Positions 26,259-35,493 of a DNA stretch of 64,000 bases are shown here, piece after piece. The stretch lies in the NCBI RefSeq assembly GCF_003583765.1, contig NZ_QXQA01000009.1, positions 124,001 through 188,000 on the forward strand, read 5' to 3'. The DNA comes from Paenibacillus nanensis. GTDB taxonomy: Bacteria; Bacillota; Bacilli; Paenibacillales; Paenibacillaceae. Below the pieces are notes generated by a model that worked only from the letters and a program-made list of their open reading frames with translations, was not told where the DNA came from and did no database searches. Numbering within the stretch: position 1 is the stretch's first letter; each line of letters opens with the position of its first letter. Made by a program: the position numbers and the translations under genes.

Positions 26259-29200
26259 TTAGAACAACGACAGCTGGTTTGATTCCGGCAATCCCCGGAA
26301 GCAGCCCATTCCGCCGAGCACCTCGATAATCGTTTTGGTCGCTTTCGACTTCTGTTGGAAATCCTCGATGGACAGGAATTCCCCTTCTTCTCTTGCCGCC
26401 GCAATATTGCGCGCAGCGTTATCGCCGATACCCGCGATGGCTGCAAACGGCGGGATTAGCGAATCGCCGTCAACCAGGAATCGGGTCGCGTCGGACCGGT
26501 ACAGATCGATCGGCTTGAAGGAGAAGCCTCTTGCCGTCATCTCGAGCGACATCTCCAGCTGGGAGACCATGTTCTTCTCCTTCGGCGTCGCGTTGAACCC
26601 TTTGGCCTCAATTTCCAAGAGCTTGCGAAGAATCGCGTCATAGCCTTGGCACAACAGCTCCAGGTCGAAGTCGTCCGCTCGGACGGAGAAGTAAGTCGCG
26701 TAAAACTCGATCGGATAATAAAGCTTGAAGAAGGCCGTGCGCACGGCGGAAATAACGTATGCCGCGGCATGCGCCTTCGGGAACATGTACTCAATCCGCA
26801 GGCAGGAATCGATATACCATTGAGGCACCTTGCAGCGCTTCATCTCTTCGATCCACTCCGGCGTAAGACCTTTACCTTTACGTACGCTCTCCGTAATTTT
26901 AAAGGCAAGACCGGCATCCATTCCGGCTTTGTAGATCAGATACAGCATAATATCGTCACGACAGCCGATAACGGTTTTGATGTTGCAGGTGCCGTTCTTG
27001 ATAAGCTCCTGCGCGTTGCCGAGCCATACGCCGGTACCGTGCGACAGCCCCGAAATTTGCAGCAAGTCGGCGAAGGAAGACGGCTGCGTCTCCTGCAGCA
27101 TCTGCCGAACGAACTTCGTGCCCATCTCCGGTACGCCGTACGTGGCGACGGAGGAGCGGATCTGCTCCGGCGTCACGCCAAGCGCGGCCGTGGAGTTGAA
27201 CAGGCTCATAACCTTCGGATCGTTCATCGGGATGGTCGTCGGATCGACGCCCGTCAAATCCTGAAGCATCCGCATCATCGTCGGGTCGTCGTGACCCAGA
27301 ATATCGAGCTTAAGCAGGTTCTCGTCGAACGCGTGATAATCGAAGTGAGTCGTCTTCCATTCGGCTGACGTATCGTCTGCCGGATATTGCACAGGCGTTA
27401 CGTCCTCAACGTCGATGTAATCCGGGACAACGACAATGCCGCCCGGATGCTGGCCCGTACTGCGCTTGACGCCCGTACAGCCGCTAGCGAGTCTTGCGAG
27501 CTCGGCGCCGCGCCATTTCTTTTGATGCTCTTCCTCATATTTTTTGGCGAAGCCGTATGCCGTCTTCTCCGCGACCGTACCGATTGTCCCGGCGCGGAAC
27601 ACGTTCTCCGGACCGAACAGCACCTTCGTGTAGTTATGCGCTATCGGCTGATATTCGCCGGAAAAGTTCAAATCGATATCGGGAACCTTGTCTCCCTTGA
27701 ACCCAAGGAACGTCTCGAACGGGATGTCCTGTCCTTCGCCTTTCATCGGCTTGCCGCAATTCGGACAATCCTTCGGCGGCAAATCGAAGCCGCTCGGCAC
27801 GCTGCCGTCGAGGAACCACTCGCTGTGCTTGCATTCCTTGTTCAAGCACAAGTAATGGGCAGGCAGCGGATTTACCTCGGAAATGCCGAGGAAGGTCGCG
27901 ACGACTGACGAGCCGACGGATCCCCTGGAGCCGACTAGATAACCGTCTTGGTTCGATTTTTTTACAAGCTTTTCAGAGATCAGATAGTTGGCGGAGAACT
28001 TGTATTTAATAATCGGCACAAGCTCTTTCTCCAACCGGTCGATAACCACTTGCGGCAAATCTTCGCCGTACATCGACCGCGCCGTCGCGTAACAAGTATT
28101 CCGAATTTCTTCGTCCGCGCCTTCGATGTTCGGCGTGAACAGCTCCTTCGGAAACATATCGTATTGTTCAAAGCGATCCGCGAGCTCGGATGTGTTCGTT
28201 ACGACAACCTGACGCGCTCTGGCTTCGCCAAGGAACGCAAATTCCTGCAGCATCTCCTCGGTCGTGCGCAGATGCGCATCCGGCTTGCGCTGGCCTTTGA
28301 GGGGACTGAAGCCTGTAATGCCGTGAATTGTAATATCGCGGTACAGCTTGTCACGCGGATTCAAATAATGGACGTTGCCCGTCGCGATTACCGGCTTGCC
28401 AAGCTCGTCCCCGATTTGGCAAATGCGGCGCATTGCGTCTTCAATCTCAGCGCGGCTGCCGACAAGGCCTTTGTCCACTAAATGCATATAGAAATCAATG
28501 GGCTGAATTTCCAGCACGTCATAAAACTCCGCGACTTCCTTCGCTTCTTCCAAGGACTTATTCAGCACCGTCTCGAAAAATTCGCCTTTCTCGCAGCCGG
28601 AAATGACCAGCAGTCCTTCCCGCATCTCTACTAGCTTGCTCTTCGGAATCGTTGCCACCCGTTTGAAATATTCGGTATGAGATAATGAGATCAATTTGAA
28701 CAGGTTTTTCTTTCCGACAGCGTTAAGCGCGTAGATATTGCAGTGGAACGGTCTAGCGTTAGAAAGATCGAGCCCGACATAATCGTTCAACTGATTCAAA
28801 TCCTTAATATTGCGTTCAGCCGCGTCGCCGATCAGGCCGAATAGTACGCCGCCGAGCGCTATGGAGTCGTCGATGGCGCGGTGATGGTTCTCCAGGCTGA
28901 TCTTATATTTATCGGCGAGCGTGTTGAGTCTATGATTTTTCATCGTTGGATGAAGGAATCTCGCCAGCTCCAGCGTGTCGAGGACCGGGTTCGTCACTTC
29001 CGGCAAGCCGATCGCTTTACAGTTCGCCTGAATGAAGCCGATATCGAATCTCGCATTATGCGCGACTAAAACATCATCTCCGATAAACTCCACGAAAGCG
29101 CGAAGCATCGGTTCAAGCTCCGGCGCATCCTTCACCATATCATCGTTAATGTTGGTGAGCTGCTGGATATGATAGGGAATCTTCTCGTGCGGGTTAATGA

Positions 29201-30575
29201 AGGTCGAAAACCGGTCCACTTCTTTCCCGTTCCTCATCTTCACGCCCGCGAGCTCGATGATTTTATTGTTTACGACCGAAAGTCCGGTCGTCTCGATATC
29301 GAATACAACATATGTGGCATCAGCGAGCGGCTCTGGCCGGGAATTCAAAACCATAGGGACGGCATCATTGACGACGTTCGCCTCAAGACCGAAGAGCACC
29401 TTCATGCCGTGCTTCTTCGCCGCTTTGACCGCGTCGGGATAGCACTGCACGTTGCTGTGATCCGTAACGGCAATCGCTTTATGTCCCCATTTGGCTGCCA
29501 TCCTCACGTATTCGCCAATCGGCGTGACGGCATCCATCGTACTCATCGTTGAATGAAGATGGAATTCGACGCGTTTCTCCTCCGCCTTGTCCATTCGTTC
29601 CGGCGGCGCGTTTACTTCGTGGAGATCATTCGGCATCATGACAAGCTCGGGCTCCTGCATGAACCGGTCGTACTCGATCCGGCCGCGCGCCTTCACCCAT
29701 TTGCCGTTGGCCAGCTGAGACAGCACCTTTACGTCATCCTTCGTCTTTGCGAACATCTTCATCGCGATCGAATCCGTGAAGTCCGTTACATTAAAGGTAA
29801 ACAAGGTGCTGCCGTTGCGCAGCTCTTTCACGTCGAGACCGAATACGGCTCCTTGCACCGTAATCTTTTTCTCTTCGTCCTGTATATTCATGAGCGGCAC
29901 AGCATCCTCGCGGATATCGTATCCGACGGCCAGTCGCACAACCTCGTCGCCGTTATCCTCAGCGGCGGACGATTCCACCATCGCATCCGCCATCATCTGC
30001 TGGATGGCGTCCCGCTCCTCCTGCTCTTTCTTCTGCAGGAACTGCTCATAGATGTCTTGCCTTGGTTCACCGACAACCATCTTCACTTTGCAGTCACGGG
30101 CGAAGTGCCTCTGGAAGAAGGAAGCGACCGCTTCGTCGACCTTCTTCTTCCGGGCAAGCTCCAGTCCCGTCGAATCAAGCAGAGACAGCGTTACAGCGTC
30201 GCCTTGCGCTTCAATGGCAGCCTTCATCAGCCAGCCGTTTACCGATGCGATTTCGCGCTGCGCCCATTCCGTGAAGAGCGGCCAATATTGCAAAACAATA
30301 TTTTCGGTCTCGACGACCGGATCGTACTGAAAGACAAAGTTTACGTCCGCAATATGCTCAAACTTCTGGCGAACCGCTTGGCACAGACCGTTATAGGCTT
30401 GTAAAGGAACCATGGACGTTTTGCGGATGCAAAACGTCCATTCCCGATTACTGCTGCTCACAATCACTTGATCGATATAGCCATCTTGAAAATAAGTATG
30501 AATAAGTTCCTGCGGCAGCCCCGCTTGCTGCAAAAGCAGCTCAAAGCGCTGTCGCTTATCACCGGTTAGGCTCAT
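26259..30575 (-). CDS. polC: DNA polymerase III PolC-type alpha subunit
   Basis: The main replicative polymerase of low-GC Gram-positives. 1438 aa. Order: N-terminal domain, OB fold (about 240-330), PHP domain interrupted by the exonuclease (VEFHLHSTMSTMDAV at about 336), DEDD 3'-5' exonuclease (FDIETTGL at about 424), palm with PDIDLNFSGEYQ (about 964-975, catalytic Asp pair), a zinc-binding Cys cluster (CLNKECKHSEW...CPNCGKPM), and the C-terminal clamp-binding motif QLSLF. ATG at 30575 has AGGAG 9 nt upstream; GTG at 30578 is an alternative. Follows proS as in B. subtilis. Confidence 0.97.
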   Translation of the reverse strand: MSLTGDKRQRFELLLQQAGLPQELIHTYFQDGYIDQVIVSSSNREWTFCIRKTSMVPLQAYNGLCQAVRQKFEHIADVNFVFQYDPVVETENIVLQYWPLFTEWAQREIASVNGWLMKAAIEAQGDAVTLSLLDSTGLELARKKKVDEAVASFFQRHFARDCKVKMVVGEPRQDIYEQFLQKKEQEERDAIQQMMADAMVESSAAEDNGDEVVRLAVGYDIREDAVPLMNIQDEEKKITVQGAVFGLDVKELRNGSTLFTFNVTDFTDSIAMKMFAKTKDDVKVLSQLANGKWVKARGRIEYDRFMQEPELVMMPNDLHEVNAPPERMDKAEEKRVEFHLHSTMSTMDAVTPIGEYVRMAAKWGHKAIAVTDHSNVQCYPDAVKAAKKHGMKVLFGLEANVVNDAVPMVLNSRPEPLADATYVVFDIETTGLSVVNNKIIELAGVKMRNGKEVDRFSTFINPHEKIPYHIQQLTNINDDMVKDAPELEPMLRAFVEFIGDDVLVAHNARFDIGFIQANCKAIGLPEVTNPVLDTLELARFLHPTMKNHRLNTLADKYKISLENHHRAIDDSIALGGVLFGLIGDAAERNIKDLNQLNDYVGLDLSNARPFHCNIYALNAVGKKNLFKLISLSHTEYFKRVATIPKSKLVEMREGLLVISGCEKGEFFETVLNKSLEEAKEVAEFYDVLEIQPIDFYMHLVDKGLVGSRAEIEDAMRRICQIGDELGKPVIATGNVHYLNPRDKLYRDITIHGITGFSPLKGQRKPDAHLRTTEEMLQEFAFLGEARARQVVVTNTSELADRFEQYDMFPKELFTPNIEGADEEIRNTCYATARSMYGEDLPQVVIDRLEKELVPIIKYKFSANYLISEKLVKKSNQDGYLVGSRGSVGSSVVATFLGISEVNPLPAHYLCLNKECKHSEWFLDGSVPSGFDLPPKDCPNCGKPMKGEGQDIPFETFLGFKGDKVPDIDLNFSGEYQPIAHNYTKVLFGPENVFRAGTIGTVAEKTAYGFAKKYEEEHQKKWRGAELARLASGCTGVKRSTGQHPGGIVVVPDYIDVEDVTPVQYPADDTSAEWKTTHFDYHAFDENLLKLDILGHDDPTMMRMLQDLTGVDPTTIPMNDPKVMSLFNSTAALGVTPEQIRSSVATYGVPEMGTKFVRQMLQETQPSSFADLLQISGLSHGTGVWLGNAQELIKNGTCNIKTVIGCRDDIMLYLIYKAGMDAGLAFKITESVRKGKGLTPEWIEEMKRCKVPQWYIDSCLRIEYMFPKAHAAAYVISAVRTAFFKLYYPIEFYATYFSVRADDFDLELLCQGYDAILRKLLEIEAKGFNATPKEKNMVSQLEMSLEMTARGFSFKPIDLYRSDATRFLVDGDSLIPPFAAIAGIGDNAARNIAAAREEGEFLSIEDFQQKSKATKTIIEVLGGMGCFRGLPESNQLSLF

Positions 30576-30622
30576 CACTTTCAACTCCTGTCTAAGCGTA
30601 ATCGGCTTTTAACCTTTATAAC

Positions 30623-32071
30623 TTAATAAGCGCGTGCAAATACGACGGTATGCTTCGCAGCGTCGCCGCACACCAGACACGACGATTTGTGCGAGGACGG
30701 CTCGAACGGAATATTGCGGCTTGTTGCGCCCGTTTCTTCCTTCACTTGCTTCTCGCACGCCTCAGATCCGCACCAGCCCGCTTCAACGAAACCGCGCTGC
30801 TCCTCGAGGAAAGCTTTCATTTCATCCAGCGTCTCTACGCTGCGGGAATTTTGCTCCCGGAACGCCTTCGCGCGGTTGTACATTTCCTGTTGCGTCTCCG
30901 CAAGCATCGCTTCGACTTCCGCAACCAGGTTGTCCTGCTGGACGACGCGCTTCTCTCCGGTAATCCGGGAGACAAGCACGACGACGCCATTCTCCATATC
31001 GCGTGGGCCGAGCTCCAGGCGAAGCGGCACGCCCCGCATCTCGTACTCGTTAAACTTCCAGCCCGGGCTGACATCGGAACGGTCGTCAACGCGCACGCGC
31101 ACGCCGGCTTTTTTAAGCTCCGCATACAGCTCGTCCACTCTGCCGACAACCTGTTCTCTTGTTTTAGGCGGGCCAATCGGAATCATGATCACTTGAGTCG
31201 GCGCAACCTTTGGAGGCAAAGCAAGTCCGCGGTCATCGCCGTGAACCATAATTAGCGCTCCGATGAGACGCGTGCTGACGCCCCACGAGGTGGTGTGCGC
31301 GTACTGCAACGTATTCTCGCGGTCCAAATATTTGATATCGAACGCAACGGCAAACTTATTGCCGAGGTAGTGCGAAGTGCCCGCTTGAACGGCTTTGCCG
31401 TCCTTCATCATCGCTTCGATGGAATACGTGTTCACAGCGCCGGCGAACCGCTCGGACGGCGTCTTCTCGCCTTTTATGACAGGAATCGCAAGGAATTCCT
31501 CGACGAAGCTGGTGTATACATCAAGCATTTGCATCGTTTCTTGGCGCGCTTCCTCTTCCGTTTCGTGAGCGGTATGGCCTTCCTGCCACAGAAACTCGCT
31601 TGTGCGGAGGAACGGCAGCGTACGCTTCTCCCAACGAACGACGTTCGCCCATTGGTTAATAAGCACCGGCAGATCGCGGTACGACTGAATCCACTTTGCA
31701 TACATATGGCCGATCATAGTTTCGGAGGTCGGACGGATGGCCAGACGCTCCTCGAGCTTCTCGCCTGCCGCCTCCGTTACCCAAGGAAGCTCCGGATTAA
31801 ACCCTTCGACGTGCTCCTTCTCCTTCTGGAAGAAGCTCTCCGGGATGAACAGAGGGAAATAGGCATTGCGATGGCCGGTTTCTTTAAAACGGCGGTCCAA
31901 ATCACGCTGAATATTTTCCCATAGCTCATATCCTTCCGGGCGGAACACGATACAGCCCCGGACTGGCGAATAATCCATGAGCTCCGCCTTTTTGATGACA
32001 TCGATATACCATCTCGAGAAATCTTCGCTTTGCGGCGTAATTTCAGTAACAAATCCTTTATCCTTAGACAT
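30623..32071 (-). CDS. proS: Prolyl-tRNA synthetase, eukaryote/archaea-like (short) type
   Basis: Charges tRNA-Pro. 482 aa, far shorter than the roughly 565-aa bacterial type with an internal editing domain that B. subtilis has at this locus. Class II motif 2 (RWEKRTLPFLRTSEFLWQEG) and motif 3 (MVHGDDRGLALPPKVAP) are close together with no INS insertion. A C-terminal zinc-like domain has CGSEACE...CLVCGD, and the protein ends in Tyr (VVFARAY), features of the archaeal/eukaryotic and Thermus-type enzyme. No T-box or other leader: rseP ends only 12 nt upstream. Sure of function; subtype judged from layout. Confidence 0.95.
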   Translation of the reverse strand: MSKDKGFVTEITPQSEDFSRWYIDVIKKAELMDYSPVRGCIVFRPEGYELWENIQRDLDRRFKETGHRNAYFPLFIPESFFQKEKEHVEGFNPELPWVTEAAGEKLEERLAIRPTSETMIGHMYAKWIQSYRDLPVLINQWANVVRWEKRTLPFLRTSEFLWQEGHTAHETEEEARQETMQMLDVYTSFVEEFLAIPVIKGEKTPSERFAGAVNTYSIEAMMKDGKAVQAGTSHYLGNKFAVAFDIKYLDRENTLQYAHTTSWGVSTRLIGALIMVHGDDRGLALPPKVAPTQVIMIPIGPPKTREQVVGRVDELYAELKKAGVRVRVDDRSDVSPGWKFNEYEMRGVPLRLELGPRDMENGVVVLVSRITGEKRVVQQDNLVAEVEAMLAETQQEMYNRAKAFREQNSRSVETLDEMKAFLEEQRGFVEAGWCGSEACEKQVKEETGATSRNIPFEPSSHKSSCLVCGDAAKHTVVFARAY

Positions 32072-32083
32072 GAGCTTTCGTTA

Positions 32084-33358
32084 CTACTCCCCTCGAACTA
32101 ATCGTAAAATATCATTATAGGTTACAGCCACCATCAGCAGCATCAGCATTGCAAAGCCGATAAAGTGGACCATGCTTTCTTTGTTCGGATCGATCGGCTT
32201 TCTTCTGACGGCCTCGAGACCTAAGAAGACAAGCCGGCTGCCATCCAGCGCCGGAACCGGCAGCAAGTTGAATATACCTAAGTACAGACTGAGCAGCGCC
32301 GTCCAGGATGTAAGCTGCACGATGCCCTTTTGCGCGATTTCGGCCGTTACATTCGCTGTCCGCACCGGACCGCCCAAGTCATCGAAGCTGAACTGCCCCG
32401 TAATCAGCAGCTTGAAGCTTTCAAATATAAACTCGGTCGACACTTTCATCAGCTCGCCCGCTCTTGAGATGGTCTCCCAGAACGTCGCTGGCCGCATTGG
32501 CGGCGAAGCGCTGATGCCAACCTTGCCGACACCTTCTTCATTCGCTCTTGGCGTAATCTCAATGGTGCGCGGCTGATTGTCCCGGATCACCGTCATTTCG
32601 ATCGGCTTGCCCGGCGATTTCCCGATAATATCAATCATCTTATCCAAATCCGCGCCGATTTTGACGCCGTTGATGCTATCCACGACATCGCCTTTTTTGA
32701 GGTCAACGCCGGCTGCGGGCATATTCTTTTCAATCGTGCTGACAATCAGTCTATCCGGATTGTCAACCGGCATGCCCACCATCTGAGCATACACGGCGTA
32801 AAGCACGAATGCCAGTATAAAATTCATCATCGGGCCGGCAAATATAGCCATTGCCCGTTTGCGGACCGGCTTGCTGCCGAAATGTCTGTCAATCGGCGCG
32901 ATTTGCGTATCCCTGCCCTTGGATATAACTAAAGCCTGCGGATGAACGGAATACCGCTCCGACTCCCCTTCGACAAGCAGAGAGATCGAAAGCTTGCGCT
33001 CCAAATCCACGTCTTCCACTTCGCCGCGAATCGTACCCGTCCGTTCATCGAGACGGTCCAAATAAATCCGCGTCACGGCATCGTCCTTCACGCGTACGGC
33101 AACCGTCTGCCCGGTTTGAACCTCCACTATTTCGGGATCCTCACCCGCCATGCGAACAAACCCGCCCGCTGGAACGAGTCTTAGCGTATATCTCGTTTCG
33201 CCTTTTTTGACGGAAAACAGCTTCGGACCGAAGCCGATCGCAAACTCGCGAACGAGAATGCCTGCGCGCTTAGCGAAAAAGTAATGTCCCCATTCATGTA
33301 TCGTCACAATGACAAAAAACACGAGTACGGTCGACAGAACGACCCCAATCATACCCAT
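32084..33358 (-). CDS. rseP: Site-2 intramembrane metalloprotease RseP/RasP
   Basis: Cleaves anti-sigma factors and leftover signal peptides in the membrane. 424 aa. Zinc motif HEWGH at residues 21-25 in the first membrane helix; the second active-site motif is NLLPVPALDGSR (about 363-374). A PDZ domain lies at about 195-275, and four membrane helices are visible. AGGAGG precedes the ATG. The 88-nt gap to dxr holds an AACCAC/GTGGTT hairpin and a weak TTGTAT-N16-GATAAT promoter-like pair. Confidence 0.95.
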   Translation of the reverse strand: MGMIGVVLSTVLVFFVIVTIHEWGHYFFAKRAGILVREFAIGFGPKLFSVKKGETRYTLRLVPAGGFVRMAGEDPEIVEVQTGQTVAVRVKDDAVTRIYLDRLDERTGTIRGEVEDVDLERKLSISLLVEGESERYSVHPQALVISKGRDTQIAPIDRHFGSKPVRKRAMAIFAGPMMNFILAFVLYAVYAQMVGMPVDNPDRLIVSTIEKNMPAAGVDLKKGDVVDSINGVKIGADLDKMIDIIGKSPGKPIEMTVIRDNQPRTIEITPRANEEGVGKVGISASPPMRPATFWETISRAGELMKVSTEFIFESFKLLITGQFSFDDLGGPVRTANVTAEIAQKGIVQLTSWTALLSLYLGIFNLLPVPALDGSRLVFLGLEAVRRKPIDPNKESMVHFIGFAMLMLLMVAVTYNDILRLVRGE

Positions 33359-33446
33359 ATATCACGTTGCCTCCTGTTCGTTACGGCCTGTACATAGATT
33401 ATCATTATTCTCCCGCCCGATACAAGAGAACCACTTTTTGGCGTGG

Positions 33447-34586
33447 TTATACCGTCTCCGCTAAGCTGCGCGCCCACTGATCAACCTCGTTGATCGTCTG
33501 CAGATCGCGGATCTCGCAGACATCATGCCGCTCAACGACCGTTTCCAGCACCCTTTCGATGTCAAGGAACGTGATTTCACCCTTCAAAAATCTCGCAACC
33601 GCCACTTCATTAGCGGCATTAAATACCGCAGGAGCCGATTCTCCAAGTCTTCCGCAATCGAACGCAAGCCGAAGACAAGGATAGCGGTCGTAATCCATCG
33701 GTCTGAAATGAAGCTTGCCGATTTCGGCTAAGCTTAACCGCCCGGTAGGCGTCGTCCAACGCTCCGGATAAGTAAGCGCATATTGAATCGGCACCCGCAT
33801 ATCAGGCATGCCGAGCTGCGCGATGATGCTGTGGTCGATGAACTCGACATACGAGTGAATGATACTTTCCGGATGAATCAGCACGCTGATTTGGTCATAG
33901 CTCAAATCAAACAGCCATCTCGCTTCGATGACCTCCAACCCTTTGTTCACCATGGTTGCAGAATCGATCGTTATTTTGGCTCCCATCGACCAGTTCGGAT
34001 GGTTCAGCGCTTCCGCAACCGTAACGCCTTCAAGCTCGGAGCGTGTCCGATCGCGGAACGAGCCGCCTGAAGCAGTCAGCGTTATCCCTAACACATCGCC
34101 GCGCCGCTCACCGTTTAAGCATTGAAAGATGGCGGAATGCTCGCTGTCAATCGGCAGAATCGCGACACCCCGTTCTTTTGCCCGCTGCATCACAATATGT
34201 CCAGCCGTAACAAGCGTCTCTTTGTTCGCCAGACCGATCGTCTTCCCGGCATCAATGGCCGCGAGCGTCGCCGGCAAGCCTCTGCTTCCGAGAATGGCGG
34301 TGACAACGATGTCCGCGTCCGTTCCGGCCGCGACCTCGACCAGCCCTTCTTCGCCATAGGTCACTTTCGTGCCGGCCGGCAAGAGTGGACGAGCCTGATC
34401 CGCCAATTGCTTCGTGGCCACACTGACAAGCTGCGGCTTAAATTCCTTAGCTTGCTCGACGAGAAGCTCCACGTTGCTGCCCGCGGACATTGCGACAATC
34501 TGGAAACGGTCCGGCTGATGACGGACAATATCCAGCGTTTGCGTACCGATTGAACCGGTAGAGCCTAATAGTGATATTTTTTTCAA
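33447..34586 (-). CDS. dxr: 1-deoxy-D-xylulose-5-phosphate reductoisomerase
   Basis: The first committed enzyme of the MEP isoprenoid pathway. 379 aa. NADPH motif GSTGSIG (residues 8-14), ANKETLVTAG, LPIDSEHSAIFQCL, LTASGGSFRD, NHPNWSMGAKITIDSATMVNKGLE and IHPESIIHSYVEF are all present. The start is TTG with GGGGGG 6 nt upstream. That ribosome site lies within a long inverted repeat. It supplies precursors for the product of uppS two genes upstream. Confidence 0.96.
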   Translation of the reverse strand: MKKISLLGSTGSIGTQTLDIVRHQPDRFQIVAMSAGSNVELLVEQAKEFKPQLVSVATKQLADQARPLLPAGTKVTYGEEGLVEVAAGTDADIVVTAILGSRGLPATLAAIDAGKTIGLANKETLVTAGHIVMQRAKERGVAILPIDSEHSAIFQCLNGERRGDVLGITLTASGGSFRDRTRSELEGVTVAEALNHPNWSMGAKITIDSATMVNKGLEVIEARWLFDLSYDQISVLIHPESIIHSYVEFIDHSIIAQLGMPDMRVPIQYALTYPERWTTPTGRLSLAEIGKLHFRPMDYDRYPCLRLAFDCGRLGESAPAVFNAANEVAVARFLKGEITFLDIERVLETVVERHDVCEIRDLQTINEVDQWARSLAETV

Positions 34587-34664
34587 AAAAGTCCCCCCAG
34601 GCGCCTATATGTACGTGTAAATCCGGAAATGCTTCCGGGCAGCTTTAGACCAAACGGACTTTTT
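34586..34664 (-). promoter_or_regulatory. Inverted repeat enclosing the dxr ribosome binding site
   Basis: Perfect 9-nt arms AAAAAGTCC (34656-34664) and GGACTTTTT (34586-34594) bracket the cdsA-dxr gap, with an inner perfect CCGGAA/TTCCGG hairpin (34623-34638). The 3' arm covers part of the GGGGGG ribosome site and reaches the TTG start of dxr. The element may act as a leaky terminator after cdsA or as a translational gate for dxr. Confidence 0.5.
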
Positions 34665-34672
34665 GACTGCTG

Positions 34673-35467
34673 CTATACGGGTATGAGCTCGGTCAGAATC
34701 AGCAGAGGGAATACGATCAGCCAGCTGTCGCAGCGATCGAGCGCCCCGCCGTGACCGGGCAGCAGCGCTCCCGTGTCTTTAATATTCCGAACGCGCTTAT
34801 ACGCGGATTGAATCAAATCGCCGAATTGTCCGGCGACAGCCGCAATTAATCCGATGACAAGCACTTTCCCGATTGTGATCGCTTCCGGGACGAACAGCGC
34901 AAATAGAACGCCAACGATCAGCGATAACAGCACGCCGCCGATTGCGCCCTCAACTGTCTTATTTGGACTAATAGACGGCCAAAGCTTAGTTTTGCCGACA
35001 GCTCGTCCTGCGAAATAAGCGCCGATATCCGACGCCCAGATGCAGCCGAAAGACAAAAACGTCCAAAACAAGCCATGCTCTTCGATCGCGCGGACCTCGA
35101 TCATCGCCGAAAAACCGTAACCGACATAGAGTGCGCCGAGAAGCATAAGCGCCGCGCCGTCAATTGTCGTTCTATTTTTCGTAATAACGGTAATCGCCAG
35201 CAGTAGAAACGCCAGCATCCAAAGAATCGTAAGAGGAGCAGGCATCGATACGCCCCAGTCCTCCCACGGTAAAGTGAAATACAATACCCCCGCATAGCCC
35301 AGCAAAGCCGATGGATGGAGCGGCGATACGCCGTTCATGCGAGAAAATTCGGTCATTCCGATCAATGCAAGCAGAATGAGCAGCCCCGTGTAGAAGGCTC
35401 CGCCGACAAACGTTAAGGATATAAACAGCGCGCCTGCGATAATTCCTGTAATCAATCGTTGTTTCAA
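34673..35467 (-). CDS. cdsA: Phosphatidate cytidylyltransferase
   Basis: Makes CDP-diacylglycerol, the phospholipid precursor. 264 aa with about seven or eight membrane helices. The CDS signature is present near the C-terminus: SAYKRVRNIKDTGALLPGHG followed by GALDRCDS. SDIGAYFAGRAVGKTKL is also typical. Between uppS (26 nt upstream) and dxr. Confidence 0.95.
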   Translation of the reverse strand: MKQRLITGIIAGALFISLTFVGGAFYTGLLILLALIGMTEFSRMNGVSPLHPSALLGYAGVLYFTLPWEDWGVSMPAPLTILWMLAFLLLAITVITKNRTTIDGAALMLLGALYVGYGFSAMIEVRAIEEHGLFWTFLSFGCIWASDIGAYFAGRAVGKTKLWPSISPNKTVEGAIGGVLLSLIVGVLFALFVPEAITIGKVLVIGLIAAVAGQFGDLIQSAYKRVRNIKDTGALLPGHGGALDRCDSWLIVFPLLILTELIPV

Positions 35468-35493
35468 AACAAGTCACACTCCGTCAGTTGAAG

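Noticed and set aside
26168-26446. 92-codon minus-strand frame crossing polC end and the repeats
   Set aside because: Out of frame with polC; the repeat unit of 44 nt is not a multiple of 3, so no repeating peptide is encoded.
29553-30404. 283-codon open frame on the plus strand
   Set aside because: Antisense shadow of the polC N-terminal part, with no recognisable domain.
30585-30622. Promoter between proS and polC
   Set aside because: Only TATAAAGG-like sequence in a 38-nt gap, with no -35 box outside the proS coding sequence; not enough to call.
32072-32083. T-box leader for proS
   Set aside because: Only 12 nt separate rseP and proS, and no specifier or terminator structure can fit.
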